A stretch of DNA of 12,062 nucleotides from Candidatus Dadabacteria bacterium (GTDB taxonomy: Bacteria > Desulfobacterota_D > UBA1144 > Nemesobacterales > CSP1-2), in NCBI GenBank assembly GCA_022615255.1, contig JAKEHC010000022.1, positions 1 through 12,062 of the forward strand. Direction: 5' to 3'. Both the position numbers and the translations under genes were made by a program. Under the pieces are notes generated by a model. It was not told the DNA's origin, did not search any database, and saw nothing but the letters and a program-made list of their open reading frames with translations. This document shows positions 1 through 6,633 of this stretch, piece after piece. The stretch's first letter is position 1. The number at the start of each line of letters is the position of its first letter.

Positions 1-2896
1 ATAGAGCTGAAAGCACAAGGAATACAAAAAGAACGCACAGTGGAAATATGAAGATCGCGGTGTTGCCCGCAGTGGTCTGCTGATAAGCCAGGTCTGTCCA
101 CGCAAAACCCATTCCAGTCGGAAGCACCTTTCTGGCTAGATTTTCCATGGTCTCAATTGACTGACCGGAACTAAACCCCGGCGCCGTATCTCCGATGATC
201 TCAGCGGAGGGGAAGAGGTTGTAGCGCACTACTCGGTCTGGGCCGGTTATACGAAGTACATCAACAACCGAGCCGAGCGGCACTATAGCGCCGGATGCGC
301 TACGCGTCTTAAGCCTAGCTATGTCTTCGGGCTCGTTACGGAAAGGTCCTTCCGCCTGTGCCGTCACCTGATATGTGCGTCCGAATAGGTTAAAGTCGTT
401 TACGTAAAGAGACCCCAGATAAATCTGAAGCGTATCAAAAACGTTGGTGAGTGGAACATCTAGTTTTTTCGCCTTGGTTCGGTCCACCTCTACATAAAGT
501 TGAGGCGTGTTGTCGCTAAAGGGGGTGAAAACCCTAGTTAAACCAGGTTGTTGGTTCGCCGCCCCGACGAGTTCGTAGGTTGCCGCCTCGAGCGCTGTAA
601 GACTGGCGCCTGACCGGTCCTGGACTTGCATTTTGAATCCGCCGGCCGTTCCGATCCCTCGAACTGGAGGCGGGGGAATCACGATAATTCTTGCCTCCTG
701 GATTTCTGAAAGTCTCCGGCTAAGGTCCCCAATAATTACTTGGGCACTTTGTCCTTTTTTTACCCGCTCCTCAAATGGCTCCATACCGGCAAATATTACT
801 CCTGAATCTGAGCTGTTCGAGAACGTTGCCCCAGAGAAACCGGCAAAACCCACACCCCGGTCTAAGCCTGGCGTCTCCAGGATAATTTCCGAAACTCGCA
901 GAATAACTGCATCGGTCCGCTCTAAGGAAGCGCCGTCGGGGAGCTGGACGTCAACAATCAGATACCCTTGATCCTGAGCAGGAATGAATCCAACCGGCAC
1001 GGTTTTAAATCCCAGATAAGTAAAGACGATTAAGCCGCCGTAGACAAGGAGCGCGATGGTGCTCACTCGCAGCAACATCGTCACTGCCCGTCCATATGCG
1101 TCAGTGGTGCGCTCGAAGAATCGGTTAAAACCCTTGAAGAAAACGCTCAAAAGCTGGTTGACGAATCGGCTGAGATACCATCCCACGATGCCGCCTGCTA
1201 GGAAGACTGCCGTGCGGAGCACCCATATCGCCACAGGGCTAGAGACCTGCCCTGCACTCTCGTTGGATCCGTATGCGGGCACCGATAGGCCCAAAAGACT
1301 CGTCAACGGCGGCGTTAGAAATGAGTAGGTTAAAAACCCGAAGATAAGGGCGATTCCTACGCGGGGCAAAGGCTCGCGCCTCTCCGATTCATGATGAGGC
1401 CTAATAAGCTGGGCGGCACGGGCAGGAGCCATCGTTAGGGCATTAATGGCGGAAATGATGGTTGAGACGGCAATGGTAAGGGCGAACTGGCGATAAAATT
1501 GGCCGCTTATGCCCGGGAGAAAAGCCGTGGGGATAAAGACCGCGCTCAAGACCACGGTGATGGCAATCACAGGGCCTGTTATCTCCGCCATAGCCTTGAG
1601 GGTAGCCTCGCGCGGCTCCAAGCCCTTAGACATCCAGCGCTTGATGTTCTCGACCACGACGATTGCATCGTCCACTACTATACCGATCGCCAGCACCAGA
1701 CCGAACAGTGATAGGTTGTTGAGCGAAAAACCCAGTGCCGCCATAACGGCGAAGGTGCCGATCAACGACACAGGGACATCAATCATCGGAAGGATCGAAG
1801 CCCGCCAGTCTTGAAGAAAGAACATGACCACTATGAAGACCAGGATGAATGCTACGAAAAGGGTGTGATTCACTTCGTTAATAGATTCCTGCACAAACTC
1901 TGTTGGATTATAAACAATTCGGTATTCCAAACCATCCGGGAATTGTTTGCTGAGCTCGGACATCGTATTGCGAATGAACTCGGCGGTGGCAAGGGCGTTG
2001 GAGCCGGGAAGTTGAAAGATCACGATGGCTACGGCTGGTTTACCGTTAAGGTAACTGTTGACCGTATAGTCGCGAGCCCCCAGCTCGACCCGGGCGATAT
2101 CGCTCACCCGCGTGATGCGCCCTTCCTCGCCCGTTTTAACCACAACCTCGCTGAACTGTTCCGCTTCGATTAGGCGGCCCAAGGTGTTGACGTTAAGCTG
2201 GAAGGCGTTTCCTTGCGGCACCGGCGGCTGGCCGATCACCCCCGCCGCCACCTGTACGTTATGTTCACGAAGCGCCCTTACCACGTCGCTTGCGGTCAAG
2301 TTGAGGGAGGACAGTTTCTCCGGGTCGAGCCACGCCCGCATGCTATAGTCTCTTGCGCCGAATATGATGACATCTCCTACTCCTTCGAGACGGGCAAGGA
2401 CATCTCGAACCTGGATAAATGCATAGTTGCTTATGTAAAGTTGATCATAGCGGTTGTCTGGTGAAACCAGATGCACCACAAGAAGCAGGTCCGGTGAGCT
2501 TTTCCGAACGGTAAGGCCGATGCGGCGTACTTCTTCAGGTAATCTGGGTTCGGCTATAGCGACTCGGTTTTCCACCAGAACTTGCGCCTCATCAATGTCG
2601 GTGCCCAGCTCGAATGTGATGGTCAACTGCATCTGACCGTCGCTCGTGGACTGGGACGACATGTAGAGCATATCTTCGACACCGTTAATCTCCTGTTCAA
2701 GCGGCGTAGCTACTGTTTCGGCTATAACCTCCGGGTTTGCTCCGGGATAACTGGCACGCACCACGATTGTCGGAGGGGCGATTTCGGGGTACTGCGCCAC
2801 TGGCAGGGTGAAGTAGGCAATGAGACCGACTACCACAATCACGACTGAGATCACGGTGGCAAAAATTGGTCTGTCGACGAAAAATCGTGAGATCAC
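1..2896 (-). CDS. RND efflux transporter, HAE1 family, MexF/AcrB-like (3' end beyond window)
   Basis: Inner-membrane proton/drug antiporter of a tripartite efflux pump. About 965 codons are visible and the frame leaves the window at base 1. The start is GTG at 2896, four bases after the adaptor stop, with a purine-rich GGGTGAGG site; the N-terminus VISRFFVDRPIFATVIS is the classic HAE1 opening. The fourth transmembrane helix carries GIVVDDAIVVVEN, with the proton-relay Asp pair at residues 409-410 (AcrB D407/D408). The right-hand end reads TGMGFAWTDLAYQQTTAGN followed by a hydrophobic helix, as in MexF just before TM8. The frame is consistent at both ends and in the middle. Wording such as STIISAINALTMAPA and PLPRVG places it nearer MexF than AcrB. 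Between TM6 and TM7 about 75 residues (509-583) are extra. The substrate cannot be predicted. An outer-membrane channel gene may follow outside the window. Confidence 0.95.
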   Translation of the reverse strand, partial: MISRFFVDRPIFATVISVVIVVVGLIAYFTLPVAQYPEIAPPTIVVRASYPGANPEVIAETVATPLEQEINGVEDMLYMSSQSTSDGQMQLTITFELGTDIDEAQVLVENRVAIAEPRLPEEVRRIGLTVRKSSPDLLLVVHLVSPDNRYDQLYISNYAFIQVRDVLARLEGVGDVIIFGARDYSMRAWLDPEKLSSLNLTASDVVRALREHNVQVAAGVIGQPPVPQGNAFQLNVNTLGRLIEAEQFSEVVVKTGEEGRITRVSDIARVELGARDYTVNSYLNGKPAVAIVIFQLPGSNALATAEFIRNTMSELSKQFPDGLEYRIVYNPTEFVQESINEVNHTLFVAFILVFIVVMFFLQDWRASILPMIDVPVSLIGTFAVMAALGFSLNNLSLFGLVLAIGIVVDDAIVVVENIKRWMSKGLEPREATLKAMAEITGPVIAITVVLSAVFIPTAFLPGISGQFYRQFALTIAVSTIISAINALTMAPARAAQLIRPHHESERREPLPRVGIALIFGFLTYSFLTPPLTSLLGLSVPAYGSNESAGQVSSPVAIWVLRTAVFLAGGIVGWYLSRFVNQLLSVFFKGFNRFFERTTDAYGRAVTMLLRVSTIALLVYGGLIVFTYLGFKTVPVGFIPAQDQGYLIVDVQLPDGASLERTDAVILRVSEIILETPGLDRGVGFAGFSGATFSNSSDSGVIFAGMEPFEERVKKGQSAQVIIGDLSRRLSEIQEARIIVIPPPPVRGIGTAGGFKMQVQDRSGASLTALEAATYELVGAANQQPGLTRVFTPFSDNTPQLYVEVDRTKAKKLDVPLTNVFDTLQIYLGSLYVNDFNLFGRTYQVTAQAEGPFRNEPEDIARLKTRSASGAIVPLGSVVDVLRITGPDRVVRYNLFPSAEIIGDTAPGFSSGQSIETMENLARKVLPTGMGFAWTDLAYQQTTAGNTAIFIFPLCVLFVFLVLSAL

Positions 2897-2900
2897 GCCC

Positions 2901-3998
2901 TCACCCTTCTTTATCGCTCTTAGTCTGAGTCGGGGTTATGTCCGGCGTCAAGAAATTTTCATCCTTTGGGGTTATCTTTTCTTTCTGCGGATCAACCTTC
3001 ACCCCTGGCATTACCCTCTGCACCCCTTTTACAATCACCCAATCCTCAGGCTTGAGTCCTTCTCTTATGATCCTCAATCCATTGACAATCGGTCCCAATT
3101 CCACTTTTCTGTATTCTGTTGTGTTTTCTTTGTTGACTATCATGACGAATCTCTGTGATTGATCGCTTCCGATGGCTTCATCCGGGAGCAAAATCGCATT
3201 GTATTTACCACTACCCGGTATCCGAATACGGGCAAATAGTCCTGGTGTCAGAGTCAGGTCAGGATTGGGAAAGATAGCCCTTCCCGTTATCGTTCCCGTG
3301 TCTGGATCGAGCCGGTTATTCACAAAATCTATATAGCCCTTATGAGGAAATCCCTCTTCATCCGCAAGAGCCAGATAAGCTGGATTTTGTACTTCTCGGG
3401 AACTGAGCCGCGTGCCCTCACGCGCAAGTCGAATGTATTTAAGAAAGGCTTGCTCGTCAGCCTCGGCATAGCAATAAATGGGGTCAAGGGAAACTATAGT
3501 AGTAAGCAGTGTCCCACCAGTGCCGCCGTTGATGAGGTTGCCCTCAGTGACAAGCTCACGACTAATGCGTCCGGTAATCGGCGCGGTGACCTGGGTGAAC
3601 TCGACATTCAGCCTTGCGGCTTCGACACTCGCCTTTGCCTGTTCGAGTGTCGCCTGGGCAACATTTACGTTGGCAGATCGAGTGTCGGCCTCTTCCTCAG
3701 AAATAGCACGTACAGTGAGTAATTTCTTTGCCCTTGCAAGATCGTTTTTGGCTAGCTCGAGCCGAGCCTTAGCCACTTTTAGTTCTGCCTCTGCTCTATC
3801 CAGCTCTGCCTTATAAGGCCTGGGATCAATGACAAAAAGCAAATTCCCCTTCTTAACAATCGCACCTTCCTTGAAATTAATCGATTGCAAATAGCCACTG
3901 ACGCGCGCCCTTACCTCCACAGATTCGACCGCTTCCAAACGCCCGGTATATTCATCCCACTCAATCAATTCACGCACGACAGGCTGACTAATCGTCAC
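2901..3998 (-). CDS. RND efflux periplasmic adaptor (membrane fusion protein), MexE/AcrA-like; signal peptide out of frame
   Basis: Periplasmic adaptor linking the RND transporter to an outer-membrane channel. The 365 codons from GTG 3998 cover the whole mature domain. KVTISQPVVRELIEWDEYTG leads into the first lipoyl half (GYLQSINFKEGAIVKKGNLLFVIDPRPY). A long Ala/Glu/Lys-rich alpha-hairpin follows at about residues 65-140, then the second lipoyl half (VTAPITGRISRELVTEGNLI), the beta-barrel (DPDTGTITGRAIFPNPDLTLTPG) and the membrane-proximal domain. The stop lies four bases before the transporter start, so the two are co-transcribed. As written, this frame has no export signal. A lipoprotein signal lies directly upstream in another frame (3995-4114), and one extra base in the G4 run at 4006-4009 would join them. 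The GTG is therefore probably not the native start; the intact gene would run from 4114. Either the base call is wrong or the pump is disabled. Confidence 0.93.
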   Translation of the reverse strand: MTISQPVVRELIEWDEYTGRLEAVESVEVRARVSGYLQSINFKEGAIVKKGNLLFVIDPRPYKAELDRAEAELKVAKARLELAKNDLARAKKLLTVRAISEEEADTRSANVNVAQATLEQAKASVEAARLNVEFTQVTAPITGRISRELVTEGNLINGGTGGTLLTTIVSLDPIYCYAEADEQAFLKYIRLAREGTRLSSREVQNPAYLALADEEGFPHKGYIDFVNNRLDPDTGTITGRAIFPNPDLTLTPGLFARIRIPGSGKYNAILLPDEAIGSDQSQRFVMIVNKENTTEYRKVELGPIVNGLRIIREGLKPEDWVIVKGVQRVMPGVKVDPQKEKITPKDENFLTPDITPTQTKSDKEG

Positions 3999-4114
3999 CT
4001 TAGGTGGGGCGGAGCCGTCGTGGCTTCCTGCCCGTTACAACTGTTTAGTAATAAAAGTAGACCAAAAATGGTAAACAACAATAGACTGTTTAACAAAATC
4101 TTTTTGTTTTTCAT
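3995..4114 (-). pseudogene. Out-of-frame lipoprotein signal peptide belonging to the adjacent efflux adaptor
   Basis: A 39-codon frame opens with ATG at 4114 and reads MKNKKILLNSLLLFTIFGLL, then more leucines, then the lipobox LNSC with Cys26 and NGQEATTAPP. It hits a TGA at 3995-3997, overlapping the GTG of the adaptor frame. Basic start, hydrophobic core, lipobox and a Pro/Thr/Ala linker are what a lipid-anchored RND adaptor should have at its N-terminus. Adding one C to the CCCC run (minus strand, 4006-4009) gives ...TAPPPPKVTISQP..., a continuous adaptor. I read this as the true 5' end separated by a one-base deletion or sequencing error, not as an independent gene. Confidence 0.8.
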
Positions 4115-4199
4115 ATCGCTAGTCTCTAAGCATTTATTTTAACTTTTAATCTCTAGCTCAATTTTGTTTCTTTTACATCAGATTTCTTCTAATCGTATA

Positions 4200-4229
4200 A
4201 GTATAGCAAAGGGTATTTGATGTTGTCTT
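4200..4229 (-). promoter_or_regulatory. Possible promoter of the RND efflux operon
   Basis: On the minus strand AAGACA (4224-4229) is followed after 18 bases by TATACT (4200-4205), about 85 bases upstream of the adaptor ATG at 4114. The -10 matches the sigma-70 consensus at five of six positions; the -35 is weaker. No clear operator palindrome was seen beside it. Confidence 0.3.
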
Positions 4230-4776
4230 TCAAAATCTTTGACCGCCAACTTGTTACGAAATCGTGAATAAATTCTTCTTTCATAATTCTGTCCCCATTT
4301 TATGTCTCTATCTGCTACTGCCAACGTATTTGTTAGCAGTACCAATAAAGTTTCCAAATACCTCTAAGAAGTCATCAAATGCCTTCTTGATTCCTTCTTT
4401 AGAGCTCCCTTATCTCCATTCCCCCCCCAAGAATCATCGCCCAAAAATTGCGTTCAGAAACTCCTAATCCAATTTTCTAAACAATTTATAACTTCATCTT
4501 TTAGCTTACTTTTCTTGAATTATGCCCAATCTTCTCACTTTAAGTTAAGCAATGTCCATTCCATATGAGTTAGTGAAAATTTATAATACCCCCATATAGT
4601 TCTAATTCAAGTCCCATCCGTTATGCCTAATGTTTAAGCGGGCATGATAAAAAATGAGCAGACTTAAAATTTTAACTTTCATCGAACTGAAGTGACCAAG
4701 AAATATCTACCTGGCAGGTTTTCTCTTCAATTCATATAAGTCGTTTCCCATTCAGCTTAGAGGATACCTAAACTTT
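4230..4776. other. AT-rich intergenic stretch without a convincing gene
   Basis: About 550 bases between the presumed efflux promoter and the end of the dehydrogenase gene. Frames in both directions are short and lack good starts. A plus-strand frame at 4264-4467 is low-complexity and has no ribosome site. On the minus strand, 4308-4406 encodes an amphipathic stretch GIKKAFDDFLEVFGNFIGTA without a start codon, which could be a scrap of a lost gene. An eight-base C run sits at 4421-4428. An 11-base palindrome ACCTGGCAGGT is at 4709-4719. Confidence 0.5.
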
Positions 4777-5535
4777 TCACTGTGCAGTATATCCACCATC
4801 TAAAGTCAATGACTGACCGGTTATGAAGGATGCGCCGTCTGAGCAGAGATAAAGCACAGCCCCTGCTATTTCTTCAGGAGTACCCATGCGTCCAACCGGA
4901 TGCATGGCGGCAAACTGCTCCTTGGTTATGCCAACCCCCTTAATAGCCAAATCAGCCATGTCGGTCTCAATGCCGGCTGGCGATACCGCATTGATCCGAA
5001 TTCCTGATTTAGCTACTTCGAGTGCAGCCGTCTTGGTCAGACCAAGCACCGCATGTTTGCTAGCTACATAGATTGCCCCGCCTGGAAAACCGACCAGTCC
5101 GCCTACCGAAGAGTTATTTACGATGGCTCCGCCACCAATTTTCAACATGTGAGCAATCTCATGTTTCATGCATAGGAAGACGCCTTTAAGGTTGGTGTTA
5201 ATTATGGACTCATAGTCCTCTATCTTCTGTTCAACTAACGGCGAAATGGGCCCTAAAACGCCTGCATTATTGAAGGCACAATCTATCCGTCCGAATACCG
5301 CTTGAGCCTTATCAATCAATGCCTCCACCTCTGACTCTTTGGTTACGTCTGTTTTCAAGAAGATACCTTTACTGCCAGCCTGCTCAATTAAGCGAATAGT
5401 CTCTTTGCCTTCTTCTTCTCTGCGACTGGCGACGACCACTTTTGCACCTTCTCTTGCAAAAGCTATCGCAGTTACACGACCAATTCCAGAACTCCCACCT
5501 GTAATAAGTGCTGTTTTACCTTGAAATGATTTCAT
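4777..5535 (-). CDS. SDR-family oxidoreductase (classical short-chain dehydrogenase)
   Basis: Cytoplasmic NAD(P)-dependent oxidoreductase of 252 residues, the usual length for a classical SDR. The cofactor motif TGGSSGIG is at residues 12-19, NNAG at 89-92 and the structural Asn at 115 (NLKGVF). The catalytic Ser143 sits 13 residues before the Tyr156-x-x-x-Lys160 pair (YVASK). The C-terminus SFITGQSLTLDGGY is typical of glucose-1-dehydrogenase/FabG-like members. Basic residues after strand 2 (SRR, 37-39) favour NADP over NAD. The substrate is unknown. The ATG at 5535 follows a strong AAGGAGGAA ribosome site at good spacing. It is divergent from the HxlR regulator at 5720 across 184 bases, so it is the likely target of that regulator. 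HxlR-SDR pairs are commonly linked to aldehyde, quinone or electrophile responses; that role is inferred. Confidence 0.93.
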   Translation of the reverse strand: MKSFQGKTALITGGSSGIGRVTAIAFAREGAKVVVASRREEEGKETIRLIEQAGSKGIFLKTDVTKESEVEALIDKAQAVFGRIDCAFNNAGVLGPISPLVEQKIEDYESIINTNLKGVFLCMKHEIAHMLKIGGGAIVNNSSVGGLVGFPGGAIYVASKHAVLGLTKTAALEVAKSGIRINAVSPAGIETDMADLAIKGVGITKEQFAAMHPVGRMGTPEEIAGAVLYLCSDGASFITGQSLTLDGGYTAQ

Positions 5536-5637
5536 ATTTGATGTTCCTCCTTGCTATTTAGATTTGAGATTCGTCCACAATGAGTGGTCGAATTCAGACT
5601 TCTTACTTTACGGATCATAATTTGCAACGTAATTATT

Positions 5638-5666
5638 AGGATATATACTATATATCATTTTATCAA
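5638..5666 (-). promoter_or_regulatory. Predicted promoter of the SDR gene
   Basis: On the minus strand TTGATA (5661-5666) and TATCCT (5638-5643) are separated by 17 bases. It lies about 100 bases upstream of the SDR ATG. The palindrome at 5640-5656 fills most of the spacer and the -10, so a protein bound there would block this promoter. Confidence 0.5.
5640..5656. promoter_or_regulatory. 17-bp perfect palindrome, candidate HxlR operator
   Basis: GATATATACTATATATC is a perfect inverted repeat of two 8-base arms around a single C. It lies between divergent SDR and HxlR genes, inside the predicted SDR promoter. A second, shorter palindrome with the same outer bases, GATAGTATC, is at 5685-5693, with centres 41 bp apart (about four helical turns). 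Dimeric HxlR proteins bind such A/T-rich dyads; binding here is inferred. Confidence 0.55.
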
Positions 5667-5687
5667 GTAGATACCTTTTTGTATGAT
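5660..5687 (+). promoter_or_regulatory. Predicted promoter of the HxlR gene
   Basis: TATGAT (5682-5687) is a good -10, with a weak TTATCA -35 (5660-5665) at 16 bases. It overlaps the -35 of the divergent SDR promoter, so the two are likely controlled together. The segment from 5663 to the start codon is repeated, with changes, at 6499-6556. Confidence 0.4.
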
Positions 5688-5719
5688 AGTATCAACAAAG
5701 AAACTATTAGAGGATAAAA

Positions 5720-6067
5720 ATGAAAGGCAAAATCAATTATTGTCCGGTGGAAGTCACGTTAAAGGTAATCGGTGGCAAGTGGAAGGTATTAATTTTGTAT
5801 TACTTAAAAGAGGAAAAGGTCATGCGTTTTGGCAAGCTGAAAAAGCTAATTCCGGGGATCACTCAGAAAATGTTGACACAACAACTGAGGGAATTAGAGG
5901 CTGATGCATTGATCATCAGGAAAGTATATGCAGAGGTACCCCCGCGTGTAGAGTATATGCTTACTAAATACGGGGAGAGTCTAGAGCCTGTATTAAACCT
6001 GATGTGTCAGTGGGGAGATAAGCATAGAAATCAAATTGAAACAGGACTAAAACGAAAGGCAGTTTAA
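5720..6067 (+). CDS. HxlR-family winged-helix transcriptional regulator
   Basis: A 115-residue DNA-binding regulator. The start is ATG 5720 behind GAGGATAAAA. The HxlR signature runs from CPVEVTLKVIGGKWKVLILY (residues 8-27) through RFGKLKKLIPGITQKMLTQQ, the recognition helix region, to the wing (EVPPRVEYMLTKYGESLEPV) and a C-terminal dimerisation helix with a Trp. Cys8, at the head of the signature, is in the place of the redox-sensing cysteine known in YodB and HypR, so response to quinones, aldehydes or other thiol-reactive compounds is plausible. It is divergent from the SDR gene and most likely represses both. A decayed paralogue lies about 500 bases downstream (6557-6630). A strong hairpin follows about 105 bases after the stop. 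Confidence 0.93.
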   Translation: MKGKINYCPVEVTLKVIGGKWKVLILYYLKEEKVMRFGKLKKLIPGITQKMLTQQLRELEADALIIRKVYAEVPPRVEYMLTKYGESLEPVLNLMCQWGDKHRNQIETGLKRKAV

Positions 6068-6172
6068 GAAATTTTAACTTTAGATAATTGAAATTGCTTA
6101 TAACTTTATGTAATACAGAAAGCTAACTTAATTAATGTTTCCCAATAACCTGTTGGTATTTTGATTATAGAG

Positions 6173-6197
6173 TAGGGTGGGTAAAATACCCACCCTA
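6173..6197. terminator. Strong hairpin between convergent genes
   Basis: TAGGGTGGGTA and TACCCACCCTA form a perfect 11-bp stem around an AAA loop. It lies between the 3' ends of the HxlR gene (plus) and the small exported-protein gene (minus). No clear T-run follows on either strand, so it may end transcription imperfectly or act mainly as a 3' stability structure. Confidence 0.6.
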
Positions 6198-6247
6198 GAA
6201 AATAGCAAGATCCAAGAACTGGTGGCTAAAGACAGTCGGTATGTTAG

Positions 6248-6430
6248 CTAAATAAACCTTAGTAGGGGGTTGTACCCCGATTCAGTATTCCCACCATTAT
6301 CTTTTGTTGTGTCTTTGCCCTTGTCATCACAAGCCACTGCTTGCGGAGTTAAATGAGTCTCTATTGAGAATGAAAACATCCCAAACGTTAGACCCATTAC
6401 AATAACCAAAGCAGTAATTATTCTTTTCAT
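6248..6430 (-). CDS. Small exported protein of unknown function (60 aa)
   Basis: A 60-residue product not recognised by family. The ATG at 6430 stands behind a strong AGGAGGTAAACT ribosome site, which makes this a credible gene. MKRIITALVIVMGLTFGMFS is a Sec-type signal: two basic residues, then a hydrophobic core. The remainder (about residues 23-60) is polar, with one Cys at 34 in AVACDDKGKDTTKDNGG, and ends in a hydrophobic GYNPLLRFI. The Cys lies too far from the core for a convincing lipobox. It has its own promoter, arranged like that of the SDR gene, and is divergent from an HxlR relic. It may once have been the target gene of that lost regulator. A periplasmic location is expected. 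Confidence 0.7.
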   Translation of the reverse strand: MKRIITALVIVMGLTFGMFSFSIETHLTPQAVACDDKGKDTTKDNGGNTESGYNPLLRFI

Positions 6431-6474
6431 AGTTTACCTCCTATTTCATATGCGATATGACTAATACTGTTAAT

Positions 6475-6502
6475 ATAATATCAATCAAAAACCTTTTTTC
6501 AA
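6475..6502 (-). promoter_or_regulatory. Predicted promoter of the small exported protein
   Basis: On the minus strand TTGAAA (6497-6502) is followed after 16 bases by TATTAT (6475-6480), about 45 bases upstream of the ATG at 6430. The sequence just before the -35 (GTATCTACTTGA) is the same as that before the SDR promoter -35, which points to a duplicated regulatory region. Confidence 0.55.
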
Positions 6503-6556
6503 GTAGATACTTTTTCGTTATATAGTTTCCTAAAAGAAACAATTAGAAAGATAGGG
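6499..6556 (+). repeat. Second, diverged copy of the HxlR promoter region
   Basis: The 12-mer TCAAGTAGATAC at 6499-6510 is identical to 5663-5674. The following 46 bases match the 45 bases before the live HxlR start at roughly three quarters of positions by eye, including AAAGAAAC and ATTAGA blocks. The distance from the 12-mer to the start position is 45 versus 46 bases. This is a paralogous regulatory region upstream of a dead HxlR copy. Confidence 0.7.
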
Positions 6557-6630
6557 GCGAAGAAAGAATACAAATGTACTGTAGAAGCTACACTAAAAGA
6601 GAAACGGCTTAATAGTTGGAGGGGTGCTCA
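6557..6630 (+). pseudogene. Decayed HxlR regulator, N-terminal remnant
   Basis: Aligned to the live HxlR gene, the start codon has become GCG (6557-6559). The frame then reads KKEYKCTVEATLK, matching KGKINYCPVEVTLK and keeping the key Cys. After that the frame slips: a neighbouring frame gives LIVGG then VLIII, matching VIGGKWKVLILYY with a gap of about three codons. Nothing HxlR-like continues past about 6630, where the 3' end of the convergent nitroreductase gene begins (stop at 6634). A start-codon loss, a frameshift and a 3' truncation make this a pseudogene. The nitroreductase operon may have replaced the rest by recombination. Confidence 0.65.
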
Positions 6631-6633
6631 TCA

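Noticed and set aside
633..2848. Many plus-strand open frames of 60-120 codons
   Set aside because: They lie antisense to the transporter gene, whose frame and conserved motifs are clear; none has a ribosome site or recognisable domain.
2820..4142. Plus-strand open frames opposite the adaptor gene
   Set aside because: Antisense shadows of the adaptor; low-complexity composition and no ribosome sites.
4264..4467. 67-codon plus-strand frame with a hydrophobic start
   Set aside because: It resembles a signal peptide, but has no ribosome site, lies in AT-rich DNA, and the rest is Pro/Ser/Asn-rich without a fold.
4709..4719. ACCTGGCAGGT palindrome as terminator of the SDR gene
   Set aside because: The stem is only 5 bp, and on the minus strand no T-run follows; too weak to call.
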